Shown here piece after piece: positions 1 to 10,893 of a stretch of DNA of 64,000 bases. The translations under genes and the position numbers were made by a program. This DNA comes from Kuschelorhynchus macadamiae. Its lineage: Eukaryota > Arthropoda > Insecta > Coleoptera > Curculionidae. Below the pieces are notes generated by a model. It was not told the DNA's origin. It saw only the letters and a list, made by a program, of their open reading frames with translations, and made no database searches. Within the stretch, counting starts at the first letter, position 1; each line of letters starts with the position of its first letter. The DNA is taken from assembly GCA_030620095.1 (NCBI GenBank), contig JAUTXW010003575.1:1-64000 (forward strand), read 5' to 3'.

Positions 1-1694
1 TGACAGATTTATCCTCTGTTAACTGTTTTTCCCACATCATCTTACACTTGAAGGCTTTCACATGATCATGCATATCTGTAGTAACTTGACGTGGTCCTTG
101 CAATTTCGTATGTAAGTCCGACAAGTGTTTTGTGATATCTACCAAAAATGAAAGATCTTGTAAAAAAAGTAAATCGCATAATAAGCGGACATCTTCTCCT
201 TTTGTTTCCATGAAAACGCGTATTTCTTCTTGGAGTTTCCAAAATCGGTCGAGTACCATAGAACACAAAAGCTATCGCACCTCTGCATAATATGGTAAAC
301 CAGTGTACTCACTTTCTAAATCACGTAAAAATGCAGGAAACTGTCGCTGATTAAGGCCTCGTGACCTTATGAAGTTTATAATTTTTTTTCACTTACTTTA
401 AAACACTTTCCAACTTGATCACTTTTGAGCATAAAACTTCTTGGTGGATTATACAATGAATATGATGAAAATCTGGTTTTCACTGCCCGTTTCTCTGATC
501 TTTGTCTGTAATATTTTAACCAAGCCATTTTTTACTCCAATCATTGAAAGAGCTCCGTATGTTGCAACGGAACACAGTTTTGACAAATCTAAATTGTACT
601 TTTGCAGAAATCCATAAACAGCATTGAAAATATCCGTCCCAGTTGTATCACGCCATGGTACTAATTCCAGTAATTCTTCATACACATTGATATCTGTATC
701 AACCGCACGAAGAAAATCAGTGAGTTGCGCCACACCACACACATCCGTAGTTTCGTCACTGGCAATAGAAAATGCAATAGAAGAGTCTGATCTGTTTTTA
801 CCTGATCACTTATATTAGCAGCCAACTCAGTAACTCTTTCAGCGACAGTATTCCGGGACAAGGATATATTTTGAAATACCTTCACGCTCCCGGTACTTAC
901 AATTTCCGCGGCCTTTACAAGGCAGTCTTTTATAAATTTACCTTCAACAAATGGTTTTGAGTGTTTCGCGATCAACTCCGACAGTACGTAGCTCGCTTGA
1001 AGGACAGATTGATTTTCTTGCTTTGGACGTGTAACATAAGCTGCTGATCTTTCAACCGTGATTTTAACTTTTCGTTTTTGACCATGCCTGTATGCTTGTC
1101 AAACATAGTTTTCTGAATATCATAGTGACGTTTTATATTATATAATTTTGGGACACCGACTGTACTATTACAAATCAAACAAATAATTTTTTCTTTCACT
1201 TCACAGCAAAAAACTCTAATTCCCACTTTTCTTGAAAGAGACATGGTAAAAACTGTATTCGAAATAAATTATAATAAGTACTGTTAAGTGTTGTAACAAT
1301 AAGTGCGCAACTCAATTCAAAACTGTATCGCAACTGACTCATAACTAAGCACTGAACGACTCAATCGAACACGGCTTATATACGGATTGTGATTTCTCGA
1401 GTTCTTTCCAGAAAGTTCAGATAGCGTCATCTGTGTTTTTACGCGATAGAATTTCATGGAACAAGCCAGATAACGTTTGGTTTTAGGTTGGGTATGTGTA
1501 GTTCATCCTCCTAAACATAGATGGCACTATGTGCAATTGTACATTTTATTATACCAATCGTTGTTGCAGCGGCGCGCGCTTTCAAAAACGGTTTTCAACT
1601 TGTTCAGGGGCCGCATTATCTGGCTGTTTTCGAAACTGATTTGGGCCGCAGAATAATACTCACTGGGCCGCGGGCCGCATGTTTGACATGGCTG
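1..1694 (-). mobile_element. Decayed hAT element, 5' end inside the window
   Basis: The minus strand carries fragments of a hAT transposase of the GTF2IRD2/Charlie-like type. The element appears to start at 1694, where the minus strand reads CAGCCATGTCAAACATGCGG followed by a G+C-rich stretch; hAT elements of this group typically begin with CAG and a GGCCGC-rich end. The other end lies left of the window, so neither the target duplication nor the second TIR can be checked. The stretch 1245-1526 between the first coding exon and the TIR has no open frame and is likely 5' UTR or intron. The family assignment rests on protein recognition, the boundary on the TIR-like end only. Confidence 0.6.
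449..1244 (-). pseudogene. hAT transposase fragments (BED finger plus start of catalytic region)
   Basis: Three overlapping minus frames make one broken gene. 972-1244 starts with MSLSRKVGIRVFCCEV and holds a BED-like zinc finger (CLICNSTVGVPKLYNIKRHY). 661-975 carries on through the helical region before the catalytic domain. 449-742 has the hAT-like CGVAQLTDFLRAV stretch, normally preceded by the S-D-E-T-T-D motif, which is visible only in another frame near 740-790. At least one frameshift lies near 780, and stops continue to the window edge. It would have catalysed cut-and-paste transposition; this copy cannot. The resemblance is to the GTF2IRD2/SCAND3-like hAT group. No hAT C-terminal dimerisation region is visible because the rest is outside the window. 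Confidence 0.6.
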
Positions 1695-2280
1695 AGCTAG
1701 AGCTAGTATTCCAGCGATGGTTAGATCCATACCACTGTTCTCGGAAAATGCAAAGTCTTGTTGTGTTCCTCAAGGGTCGGCCCAAACAATATTCGCAAAT
1801 TTATCTGTCGCAGCAACTGGTACGGGAGATTGGCTCAAGGAACGTCTCCGAGCATCTGGTACGGGAGATTGGCCCAAGGAATGTCTCCGAGATAGTGATG
1901 GATTTGATGGAGAAACTCACTGATATACGCCGAGTTGGTCATGACATTGTAGTCTGACATGATGAGCAGCGCCGCACTGTGGGCCAGATTCATCTTAAAA
2001 TATTGAAAAATTACTAATTGAAGTTATTTAGGAGAAAAAAGAATAATACGGTGTTTATTTAGAAAACTCAATCTGAAAACGTTGTTTTTGTGTTTATTTA
2101 TATAGGGTGAGGTAAAAAATATGGGCTCTTTTGGTTGTAAATGAATTTCTCTTTTTTTTTTGTTTTAGTTTATTTAGCTATTTACTATATAATTCCTTCT
2201 TCAATTAAAATATTATACATATCAAAAACCTTAATTGACACAAAATTAAATACTCTTGGCCGTTACGTGATGAAAATCCA
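1695..2280 (+). repeat. Non-coding stretch with a degenerate repeat shared with 49857-50354
   Basis: No intact gene. Positions 1817-1852 and 1856-1891 are a direct repeat with a 39-nt period (13 codons) and only two or so mismatches. About 1951-2005 encodes QRRTVGQIHLKILKNY, which matches RRRTVGQSHLKILKK encoded on the minus strand near 49900-49940. Both are therefore copies of the same dispersed repeat, probably an unidentified transposon gene. From 2010 to 2280 I see only AT-rich sequence. Confidence 0.45.
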
Positions 2281-2287
2281 TGATAAA

Positions 2288-3146
2288 ATTTTTTATTTTA
2301 TAAAAACAACTTAAGGTATTGAGATTTTCACTTATATATTTGTTGTCAACATGACATGTTTCTCATATACAATAGCTTCTTCAGATGTTGAGGTATGACT
2401 AAAATACTACAATGCCAAGATGTAAAAGGTAAACAACAGGTAACAAATATAGAGAAAAACCCAAAGACAGTGGTGTTACAATAAATGAAAAAGCTTAAAA
2501 ATTATGTGGGTTATATATCTACGACAAAAGGACGGTTTAGTGAAATAAATTTAACAAAGGAGAGTTATTTAATTCTAATTGGTCATTCAGGAAATTACCT
2601 GATGATTTTAATTTGTTTATTTCTAGAAATTCAAGCATGTTAAGTTTTATGCCTTTATTTTCGATATGTAGAATTTCAAAATTATTATTAAATGAATGAT
2701 GTTCAAGTAAAAGATGATTTGCAAAGGTTGAATCAGATTTTTTATTCAAAAAACTACTTTTATGCTCTGAAATGCGTTTGTTAAACGTTCTACCTGTTTG
2801 ACCTATGTACGTTTTTGGACTGTCACCGCAGGTTAATTTGTAGACACCTGATTGTTTTGTTTTACTTGTTTTGTCTTTATTATTTTTTATATATTTACCC
2901 AAACTATTGTCTGTCCTGTAAGTATTTTTTAAGCTTTTTCATTTATTGTAACACCACTGTCTTTGGGTTTTTTCCCTATATTTGTTACCTGTTGTTTACC
3001 TTTTACATCTTGGCATTGTAGTATTTTAGTTATACCTTAACATCTGAAGAAGCTATTGTATATGCGAAACATGTCATGTTGACAACAAATATATAAGTGA
3101 AAATCTCAAAAACTTAAGTTGTTTTTATAAAATAAAAAAAAGACAC
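2288..3146 (-). mobile_element. Penelope-like element fragment with inverted terminal arms
   Basis: Two long arms, about 2288-2500 and 2929-3146, are near-identical inverted repeats of about 215 bp. They flank a coding remnant of a GIY-YIG endonuclease. Penelope-like retroelements commonly have LTR-like terminal copies in direct or inverted orientation, and a C-terminal GIY-YIG domain. Each arm holds a CTGAAGA...GAAAC ATGTC string that resembles a hammerhead ribozyme core with one changed base. The reverse transcriptase part is missing, so this is a truncated copy. Confidence 0.6.
2537..2902 (-). pseudogene. GIY-YIG endonuclease domain of a Penelope-like element
   Basis: A 121-aa frame shows the GIY-YIG signature early on (GVYKLTC, then TYIGQTGRTFNKRISEH), with the conserved Arg and Glu of the fold. 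In Penelope-like elements this domain nicks the target DNA for reverse transcription. Here it is only the C-terminal part of the polyprotein. The frame upstream of 2902 is broken and runs straight into the inverted arm, so no reverse transcriptase is attached. The stop at 2537 looks like the natural C-terminus. Confidence 0.65.
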
Positions 3147-3586
3147 AAAATTAAATTATTCGATTAATGTAATAGCAAATCTGTCAAAATGTCAATATTC
3201 AATTAGATAAAAATTGATGCAAGTTCAGTTGGCAGAGGATTAAATAAAAAATAACTAACAAAAATCTGACTATTTTGATTTACAAATAAGTTAAAGTAAC
3301 AACAATGAAATTGCAAACTACTTGTTTTAATTTTTAAAAAACTTAAATGGTTTGTAACAATGCTTATTTGATATGAAATACTGCTGGAAGCTAAATATAC
3401 GAGTTATATCGAACAGATATTTAAATATGTAAAAAAAATGTGACATCTTGTCACGTATGACAAATAGAGCCTGAGCTGTAAAAAAATTATCAAAAACATA
3501 CGTTTTTTCCTAATGAAGAAACTAAATAATAATACAAATTAACTAAAAACTATAAAACTTAATTTAAAAAAATGGGATTCTAGATT
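3147..3586. other. AT-rich gap without a recognisable gene
   Basis: Between the Penelope-like arm and the 3' end of the RAG1-like gene I see only AT-rich sequence, short frames and no terminal repeats. It may be the 3' UTR of the RAG1-like unit. Confidence 0.4.
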
Positions 3587-5521
3587 CTATTCTGATTCAC
3601 TTTCGGAGGAGCTGCTATTACTACCAAGGGATTCATTAACTTTATTCGGCAAGAATAAATTTAAAGCTTTTGGACAAAACTGTTTCTTTTTCAAAATTGG
3701 TTTATTTCTAAGACTCGTGATTTTTGGATCCGAAGACACAAGTAAATTGTTGAAAATATCTATATTCGTAAGTAGTCTATTACATTTTCGTGAGTTATGC
3801 TCCCTAAACCTTCTATACTCTTTATTCCTCGCCTCTTGGGCTTGTTCTGACAATTTGCCTATTGGTACTGGTGACGACTCAATAATGGCGGATCCATGAA
3901 GAAGCACTTTATGAATTGTAGCTGGCATTCTGTACCAAGGATATAAAGATACAAAAAGATGTGCAGTTTCTAATGTGTATGTATTAAATTCAATTTTCTT
4001 GATTAAAAATCCGCTGGCAATTACTTGAAGGATGATATAAAATCGATAAATTACATTGAAATTTAGTCCTGTAATTTCTGCTGATATTGCAAAATTTTGA
4101 AAAAATTTTCTTGCGCAGTTACCATCGTTAGAAGTTCCCGCTCCTTGTTTGGGATGGTCTAAAATAATTCCCAATCGTGATCTGAATTCCGCTTGAATTT
4201 TGTTCTTTTGCCCTTTAACTATAATTTTATCCTGACCACGTGCCTGCCATTTTTCTAGAGGTAAACGGTAACTAATCTTTAAAAAACATTCGAATGATCT
4301 TATCCAAATATGTAGGGATGTTATGCCAAACTTGAGATTCTCGGTTTTTATGGGCTTGTGTACCATTTGTTCTATATTGTTCATTTCAACAATCTGTGAT
4401 CGAATTAATCATTTTGTTATCAATCATGGTCATATGAAGCTGATGAATTATCTTGAGTGGTTTCTGTTGATTAGTGAAATACGTTGGAGTTAAAGCTGCA
4501 ATTTCGGCCTCCATTTGTGCATATTCTGTTTTAGAAACTTCTATACTTTCTTTTAAAAACTGCATTTTACAAGGACGGCAATATCGGGTAGATGACGGTG
4601 TCGGATTACTCCAGATCACAACTCTATTATTTACCATATTTTTAGTGAATAATTCCAAAGGGACCCCACCAAGCAGGTTAACAATAAATTTGAATCTGAA
4701 AAGTTACCATGAAAAGCTTGTTTATATTCCTTTTGGCCCGAACTACCATCCTTACCCCATTTCCATACTAAAACCAGTTCTTGTGAATTAATTTTGAGAT
4801 TTTCTATTTCTAAAGTTGAAAGCAATCTATAGGTTGTATGGTCTAGTAACGACTGCAATTCTACACATACTGAATTTTCTGTCGCAGTTATCTTTTCTGG
4901 GTAACACAATTTTTTTGCTTCTCGAACTTTATTGTAGGAGGGGTATAAATCTGCATTGTTTTCTTTAGCGGTGTTTCGAAGTTGTTGGTATCGATTTTTG
5001 GAAAGTCTAGCATCTACAATTAAAGCTAGCGCTCTTTCGTTAGTCAACTGATTTACAATTCTACAACTCTTTTGTTTTACGGGAACATCAGATAAATGTG
5101 ATTATTTTTTTTGCTTTAGTTGATTTGCCTTCTGCTCTCATATTCATTTGTGTCGCAAAAAGTAACTCATCGGTATCACATTCACGTAATGTGGCAGTTC
5201 TTTTGTATTTAGCCGTGGAACTTAACATAGTAAAATTACTCTTAGGCCTCCCAACTTTGTTTTTTTGCTCAATACAGGGTAAAGTCACGAAATTGTTCAA
5301 CCAATTTTTATATTTTTCTAAAAATGCTTTTTTAGTTCGCTTCACTGCTAACCACTTTTTTCGGAACTGCGTCGAAAATTTTTTTGACAAATATTCTATT
5401 TTGGATTTGTTTTCTGTCATACAATTTTGACATATTGCCGACAAAATAGTGTTTTTGACAGTTGTTCGATCCATTCCAGGGTCGAAAATTGCTTGGACTT
5501 TGATCTGATGAACTTTGGTAT
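3587..5521 (-). pseudogene. RAG1-like (RAG/Transib superfamily) transposase, broken
   Basis: Four minus-strand frames in order (5088-5521, 4631-5047, 4386-4658, 3587-4384) read as one protein. It has a DGSSGQKEYKQ motif after VWKWGK near residue 115 of the second frame, resembling the first catalytic Asp region of RAG1-like transposases. Near the C-terminus, SEQAQEARNKEYRRFREHN parallels the E-x-x-N-K-x-x-R-R-F-R region around the catalytic Glu of RAG1. The C-terminus is an acidic Ser/Glu tail. Breaks: a frameshift between 5088 and 5047 beside an A-rich run, one near 4650, and a stop or small deletion near 4386. A splice acceptor (TTTTTTAG) lies at 5522, and the phase matches the candidate first exon at 49646-49664. 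No RAG2-like partner is seen. The superfamily call is my motif reading; an unnamed relative is possible. Confidence 0.55.
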
Positions 5522-5605
5522 CTAAAAAAGTGGTTTTGGTTATTGGCAGATAGGTTTTTATATTATTAGAGTTTTGAAGAAGCGAAATCAAGATGTAAAA
5601 ATTAC

Positions 5606-5743
5606 CAGTGGTGAATCCAGAATTTGTTTTAGGGGGGGGCGACAAAAAAAAATTTTAGATTATGCGCTAAATATCCCTATTATGTCTATGTTTCAGACGG
5701 GTTCGAAACCTTCGCCCCCCCCCCCTCTCTAAATCCGGTACTG
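5606..5743. mobile_element. 138-bp hAT-type MITE
   Basis: The ends are CAGTGGTGAATCCAG and its imperfect inverse CGGTACTG preceded by CTCTAAATC. The 8-bp flanks 5598-5605 and 5744-5751 are identical (AAAATTAC), as expected for hAT. The inner part is G-rich then C-rich and non-coding. It sits in what appears to be the first intron of the RAG1-like gene. Confidence 0.8.
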
Positions 5744-6103
5744 AAAATTACCCAAATAAAAACATAATACTAGAAGTTTCGTAAGTAATTTCAATATCCA
5801 AAAAACCCTGAGATATGTATTTTTTATTGAAATAAAATTTTATTTATACCAATTCAAAAAAAAAATTATGCACGCGCTATTGAACATAAACATGAAAATT
5901 TGGCATTGCACGGCGCGTATCGGCAAAAATATTTTATTGCAAAATGAAGTAAAAGATCCAGGGAAATTAACCCTTTATAGAGCAGTACTATTAATCTTTT
6001 AATTTTATCAAATTCACTTTAAAAACATAAAAAGGAGCACAAAATAAGCATTTTATCTTAATAACACTTAGGCAAAAAAATTAATAGTTTAGGGAGTGGG
6101 GGG

Positions 6104-6176
6104 TGGTCGATTTTTCAACCAGTGACTGTTAAAGGTAATAGACATCGTGTCACGATCACTGGTTGAAATATCGACC
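6104..6176. repeat. Subterminal palindrome of piggyBac 1
   Basis: Arms at 6104-6124 and 6156-6176 (GGTCGATTTTTCAACCAGTGA and its near-perfect inverse) form a potential hairpin. A related block occurs near the other end of the element (49377-49397). Subterminal repeats of this kind are usual transposase-binding candidates. Confidence 0.6.
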
Positions 6177-6299
6177 ATAAAATACAAAACTTAGTATTGT
6201 AATATATATTTATTTGAAATAAACCTTTAAAAACGTATAAACATATTTAATAAAAGTCCAAACGTATGACAACATTCTGAAATGAAAATAACATTATTT

Positions 6300-6335
6300 C
6301 TATACATCATGAAATGGTGCAAAGCAGTTCAAACA
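6300..6335 (-). pseudogene. Last codons of piggyBac 1 transposase, left of Harbinger H1
   Basis: The minus strand here encodes CLNCFAPFHDV then a stop. It completes the Cys-rich C-terminal finger whose first half (MCRKCEAA) lies just right of H1 at about 10894. Joining the two after removing H1 and one copy of its TAA duplication keeps the frame. This proves that H1 landed inside the coding sequence. Confidence 0.8.
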
Positions 6336-6629
6336 TAAAGCCGGGTCCACATCAATAAATATTTATGTTGTGCGTTGTATTTGACGCAAATTTGCTCGCG
6401 TTCGTTAAAATTTTTATAGATGTGGACTATGAATCACGCAAATATTTTCGTCAGATACAACACACGCTATCCATCGGTCTGTCGGTTTTTCTGGCTACTT
6501 CAAAGAGATTTGCGTCGAACACTTGTTTGTGTGTGGACTGGTGGTTTTAATTTTGTGTGCGTGTGTAGTTATTGGGGTGCCATCATGTCCTCCCAAATTT
6601 AAAAAAAAAAGTGCGCGGTTTATATAATC

Positions 6630-9588
6630 ATGGATTACCTACGACGTAATAATATCAAGAAGAGACGAAGAGGAAATAATAAACCTAGACGCTACTGGAT
6701 AACGAAACTTTTTCAGTACAGAAGCCAGAGTGGTGGTGAAAACCTATTAAGAACGTTAGCAATTGATGAGACAACGGGGCAATTTAAAAATTTTCTTCGT
6801 ATGTCACAAGCCGATTTTGAAATTTTACTTAATTTGGTTGGACCTAAAGTGAAGAGAATGGACACAAATTTTCGAAAGGCAATATCCGTTAAAGAAAAGC
6901 TAGCTCTTACGTTACGATTTTTGGCCACAGGAGATTCATATTCTAGTTTACAATATTTATTTAAAATCTCAAAACAAGCTATTTCACAAATAGTGCCAGA
7001 AGTTTGCAGTGCAATTATTGAGTCCTTAAAAAATTATGTGAAGGTAAGTTTTTGAAAAATTGAGCTATTTCTAAGGAAAATAAAACTAATAATTTTATTC
7101 CAAAAGTAATCAATTAATTTTATTGTTTGAAATCTTAATTAACACAATAAAAACTACATTTTTATATAGGGCTGTAACTCAGTAAGTAGGTTGTCTTGTG
7201 TTTGTGACTGACCATCTGATTGAGTAGAATTCGATGAACTGTCATCAGTTGCAATGGAGTGAGTTGACCAAGGAGAACCTTGTAATGAATATGGAGAAGT
7301 ATGAGGAGTTGGTACACATGTTATTTCATTTGGGTTATAGTTCGGAGAAACAGATTTTGCAGTATTATAATAATTATGTCCCCCGAATTGAGGGGGTAAG
7401 TTATCATAGTGTCCCATCTCTGCCTCAAAAATAATTTGATTTATAGCATGTTCAACCATAGATCTTGTTCTTCCCGAAAACTGCTTCAGCTTATTAGCCA
7501 AATGTTGGGTATACATTAAAGTTGGATCGTCTGGTTGTTGTAAAAAATTTAGGGCGGCCTGTAAATGACGATCATCCACGCTATCGGGTTTTGATTGTTT
7601 TTTACGTTTCGGTATTGGTGGTTTCAAGAACTTTTCCTTTTCTTTAGATTTTAATGCAGTGTCCGCGTTACTGGTTGTGCTAGTATCTTCATCATCTTGT
7701 ATAGCATTTGCAGAATTTTCAGCGCTATCTTTATCGAATTCAATAGTTTCAGATGAATACTCAGGTTGAACTTCGTTGCTTTGGGTTTCATCAGAAACGG
7801 AACTTGTTTCCTCGCTGACTTCGTCCTAAAAAAAAAAAATTCTTATGTTCAGTTTACCTAGTATTTTAAATGCAAGCTAAACCACAAGAATTATTTATTA
7901 TTCTTGTGGCTAAACTTTGTAGAAAAGTTGAAGTACCTAAAAAACTTTTAATAGTAATTTAAAGTGTTATAACTCAAAAACTAAATGAGATAATTGGATA
8001 CAGTTTTCAGCTTAGTATTTCTTGTAGTTTTGCTTTAAGTGTCAATACATCTTATACAGGGTACACCGCTCGTATACTGAGTGGTTAAAAAAACGTATTT
8101 TTTTCGAAATTTCAACCCTTCGGTAATCTGGGAAAAATTACGAATATTTTATTCGTAACATTTTAGGGGATACGTAAGGATAACTGTAAGAAACAATTGT
8201 AAGGGATTTTTTAATTTTGGTTTGGAATAGGAAATATTCTTATAGCTAGTAAATAACGTAATTTTAAAATTATATTTATAAAATTTTATACGGAGTCTTC
8301 GAACAATCGAGTCCAGGGGTAAATATCACTTGAACTTTAAAAATACAACAGAAACTATCTTACTATCCTTACGCATACCCTAAAATGTTACAAAGAAAAT
8401 ACTTATTCTTAATATTTCCGAAAGTTCGAAAAAAATTCATATTTCGCCCTGTACATAAAAAGTCCACCCTCTATACGAATTCCTGACACTTCGCGCAAGT
8501 TGCCAAAACTATGAGAAATCATATGCTGAAAACTGTACCCCATTATATTATTAAATTTATTTTTTTGAGTTTTAACACTTCAAAATAGCACTAAAAATTT
8601 AACTGATGAACTTCATTTGTCCGCCAGTTTAGTTGGGCCCGTTTTATCTTTACCTGTGCTCCATAGCGTGTCACTTCATATTAGACTTCAGTGGGATAGG
8701 AAAAGTGAAATATGACGCACGTGTAAAATTAAAACGCACCAACTGTATTTATTTAGTTAATCATAAATATTTGTAGATAAGGCCTAAAAACCACCGAAAA
8801 AATGAAATAGTATTTTTTTTGTAGATGCCTACAACGTCAGAAGAATGGTTAAGTATTGCGAAACAATTTGGAATTTTCCAAACTGTGTGGGCGCGATGGA
8901 TGGGAAACATATTATACTACAATCTCCTAGATGCAGTGGCAGCGACTATTACAACTACAAAGGATTTTTTAGTATTGTGTTGTTTACAGTGGTTGATGCT
9001 AATTATAATATAATTTTTGCTGACGTGGGCTGTCAAGGAAGAATTTCCGACGGAGGTGTTTTTAGAAACACTGAAATTTATCGCCGGATGCAGGCAAATC
9101 TTTTACAATTACCAATAGCAAAACCTTTGGAAAACAGACAAAAAGAAGTACCCTATGTCTTTATAGCTGACGAGGCCTTTCCTCTAGTAGCGAAAAACAT
9201 AATGAAACCATACTCGGGATTACATTCAAGAGGATCTATAGAAAGAATATTCAATTATAGACTTAGCCGTGCCCGTAGAGTAGTAGGAAATGTATTCGGT
9301 ATAATGGCATCAGTTTTTCGACTATTAAGGAAACCTTTGTTGTTGGAACCAACTAAAGCAGAAATTATCATTATGGCAATTGTGCACTTGCACAATTTTT
9401 TGCGAAATAGTGTATCTAAAACTTACTATTCAATGGACGAGGAGTACAACATGGACGACTTAACATCCTTTCTGCCCTTAAAAAATGTACCGCGTCGAGC
9501 ACCACTCCTTGCAAAAGAAATAAGGGAAGAATTTTCACAATATTTTTCCACAAATGGTACAGTTTCATGGCAATCTGAGTATGCTTAG
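6630..9588 (+). pseudogene. Harbinger transposase of H1 (two exons, frameshifted)
   Basis: Exon 1 is 6630-7043, ending at AAG|GTAAGT. Exon 2 is 8825-9588, after TTTTTTTTGTAG. Both junctions are in phase 0. Exon 1 is basic at the N-terminus and then helix-turn-helix-like (SSLQYLFKISKQAISQIVP). Exon 2 has the DDE motifs: CVGAMDGKHI (first Asp), VDANYNIIFADVGCQGRISD (second region) and the FNYRLSRARRVV stretch of the C-terminal part. Compared with the H2 copy, about 10 nt are missing near 8863, just before WNFPNC; this shifts the frame. The protein would cut the TIRs and join them at TWA sites. The minus-strand partner gene uses the intron and the downstream part of the same element. Confidence 0.85.
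8055..8453. mobile_element. Mariner-type MITE or remnant in H1 intron
   Basis: Starts TACAGGGTACACC and ends CGCCCTGTA. About 120 bp at each side are an imperfect inverted repeat including TAACATTTTAGGGGATACG and its inverse. There is no coding frame. The left flank is TA but the right is not, so the boundary is approximate. Confidence 0.5.
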
Positions 9589-9940
9589 AAAAAAGAAACT
9601 CAAAAAAGGCAATAATTTACTAATTTTAGTTTATCATTATGGAATCAATAAAAAATGTATATTTAGGTACTTACGCATATAGTTTCAGAATTTATTGTAA
9701 CCCTTGGCAAACCAATTTGTTTTATACACATCTTTGGCACCTACAAAAAAAGTATTCAGTTTTTACTACACCTCCTTATTTTAATATCTAAATCTACAGA
9801 GAAAATGAGTCAACTAGGGTGACTGGAAAATCAAGTTTAATTATTAGGTTTCTAAGTTTGTTGATTTGAGAATTTGGCATTTATGGGAACGATTGTTATA
9901 ACCTGGACTTGATTTTCCTATCTCCATAGTTCTTTCTCTA

Positions 9941-10404
9941 TACAGGGTGGCTGGTAAGTGGACGTATTCCTTCTGGGAGAGGTTTAAGTAGAGCTTATTT
10001 GTAAACGATTTAACCATATATTATCCATTATACCAAACCCAGTAGTTTTAATTTTTTTTTATTTTTTTTTTAGAAACTCGCCGGTAGAAACGCGCCGAGA
10101 ACTTACCACTTACTACTACTCTTTAAAATTAGAGGATAATATATCATTTTTATAATTTTATATATAATTTTTCCCATTAGTTTAAACAGTAACGCAAGAT
10201 ATGTAACAAAAATGATGCCAAATATTGTGATACAATCAAAATACAAGCGTTACAATCCAAAGAGTTAAAGTTTCTAAAAAAAAGAAGATACTAATTTTAA
10301 AACTACTAGGTTTTGCATAATGGATAATATGGTTAAATTAAATTAATTGCAAATAAATTCTATTAAAACCTCCCAGAAGGAATACGTCTACTAGTCACCC
10401 TGTA
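9941..10404. mobile_element. 464-bp mariner-type MITE in H1
   Basis: Ends TACAGGGTGGCTGGTAAG and its inverse, with TA flanks at 9939-9940 and 10405-10406. Inverted similarity extends through GACGTATTCCTTCTGGGAG and further inward. Non-coding. Confidence 0.75.
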
Positions 10405-10893
10405 TACCTATGTACCTACTTACCTTTTCCCGTTCCAATAGTTTTTTTTCCTTTAGCCCTTTCTCGCCTAAATGAACCCAATAAACTTGCCATCTTCTTT
10501 TTAACTTCATCTATGTCAATACCGCATGCCTTCGCTATTTCTTCCCATGCGTCATTTTTCTTTATTTTATTAAAATGTTCCTTGTGTTTCGGATCCCATA
10601 ATAATCTAAATTTTTGATACTCCTGAATGAGAAGTAAAGCATCCTCGTTTGCCCACTCCATATCGCAATGTTTTTTTTTATTTATGAACGAATTCTTATT
10701 AAAAAATCTATGGAAAATACACACCAATACACACGTGGTTTCGACGAAAATAGATCACAACAATAACACAAGCACGGCGCACATGTTTATGTCAAAATAA
10801 ATGCGAAGAAAGCAAATTTGCGCCGCAAATATTTTCGCCGAATTCAAAATACAACATTCAACACACAAATTTATTGATGTGGACCCGGCTTAA

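Larger units (their letters stand above)
7154..10661 (-). pseudogene. MADF-domain partner gene of H1 (three exons)
   Basis: Exon 1 (10661-10424) starts MEWANEDALLLIQEYQ and has the MADF features LLWDPKHKEHFNKIKKNDAWEEIA. It ends at AAAAG|GTAAGT. Exon 2 (9740-9675) continues with KDVYKTNWFA, but its frame then slips. The alternative frame reads PRVTINSETIC and joins exon 3 (7825-7154). Exon 3 is acidic and Ser-rich, then has a conserved helical segment (MVEHAINQIIFEAEMGHY). In Harbinger elements such Myb/MADF proteins bind the TIRs and bring the transposase to the nucleus. A deletion in exon 2 breaks this copy. The intron between exons 2 and 3 contains the transposase exon 2 in antisense. Confidence 0.7.
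6339..10890 (+). mobile_element. PIF/Harbinger element H1
   Basis: The ends are AGCCGGGTCCACATCAATAAAT and its inverse at 10869-10890. The direct 3-bp flanks are TAA (6336-6338 and 10891-10893), the usual Harbinger TWA duplication. It holds the two standard genes: a DDE transposase on the plus strand (6630-9588) and a MADF-type DNA-binding partner on the minus strand (7154-10661). The length is 4552 bp including two mariner-type MITEs in introns. Both genes carry frame-breaking deletions, so it is no longer autonomous. Confidence 0.9.

Noticed and set aside
1679..1957. 92-aa plus frame starting in the hAT end
   Set aside because: It begins inside the hAT TIR and runs into the dispersed repeat; only the downstream repeat similarity is meaningful.
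5098..5430. Hydrophobic 110-aa plus frame resembling a membrane protein
   Set aside because: Antisense of the RAG1-like N-terminal frame, which has recognisable content.
7234..7434. Plus-strand 66-aa frame in H1
   Set aside because: Antisense of exon 3 of the MADF partner gene.
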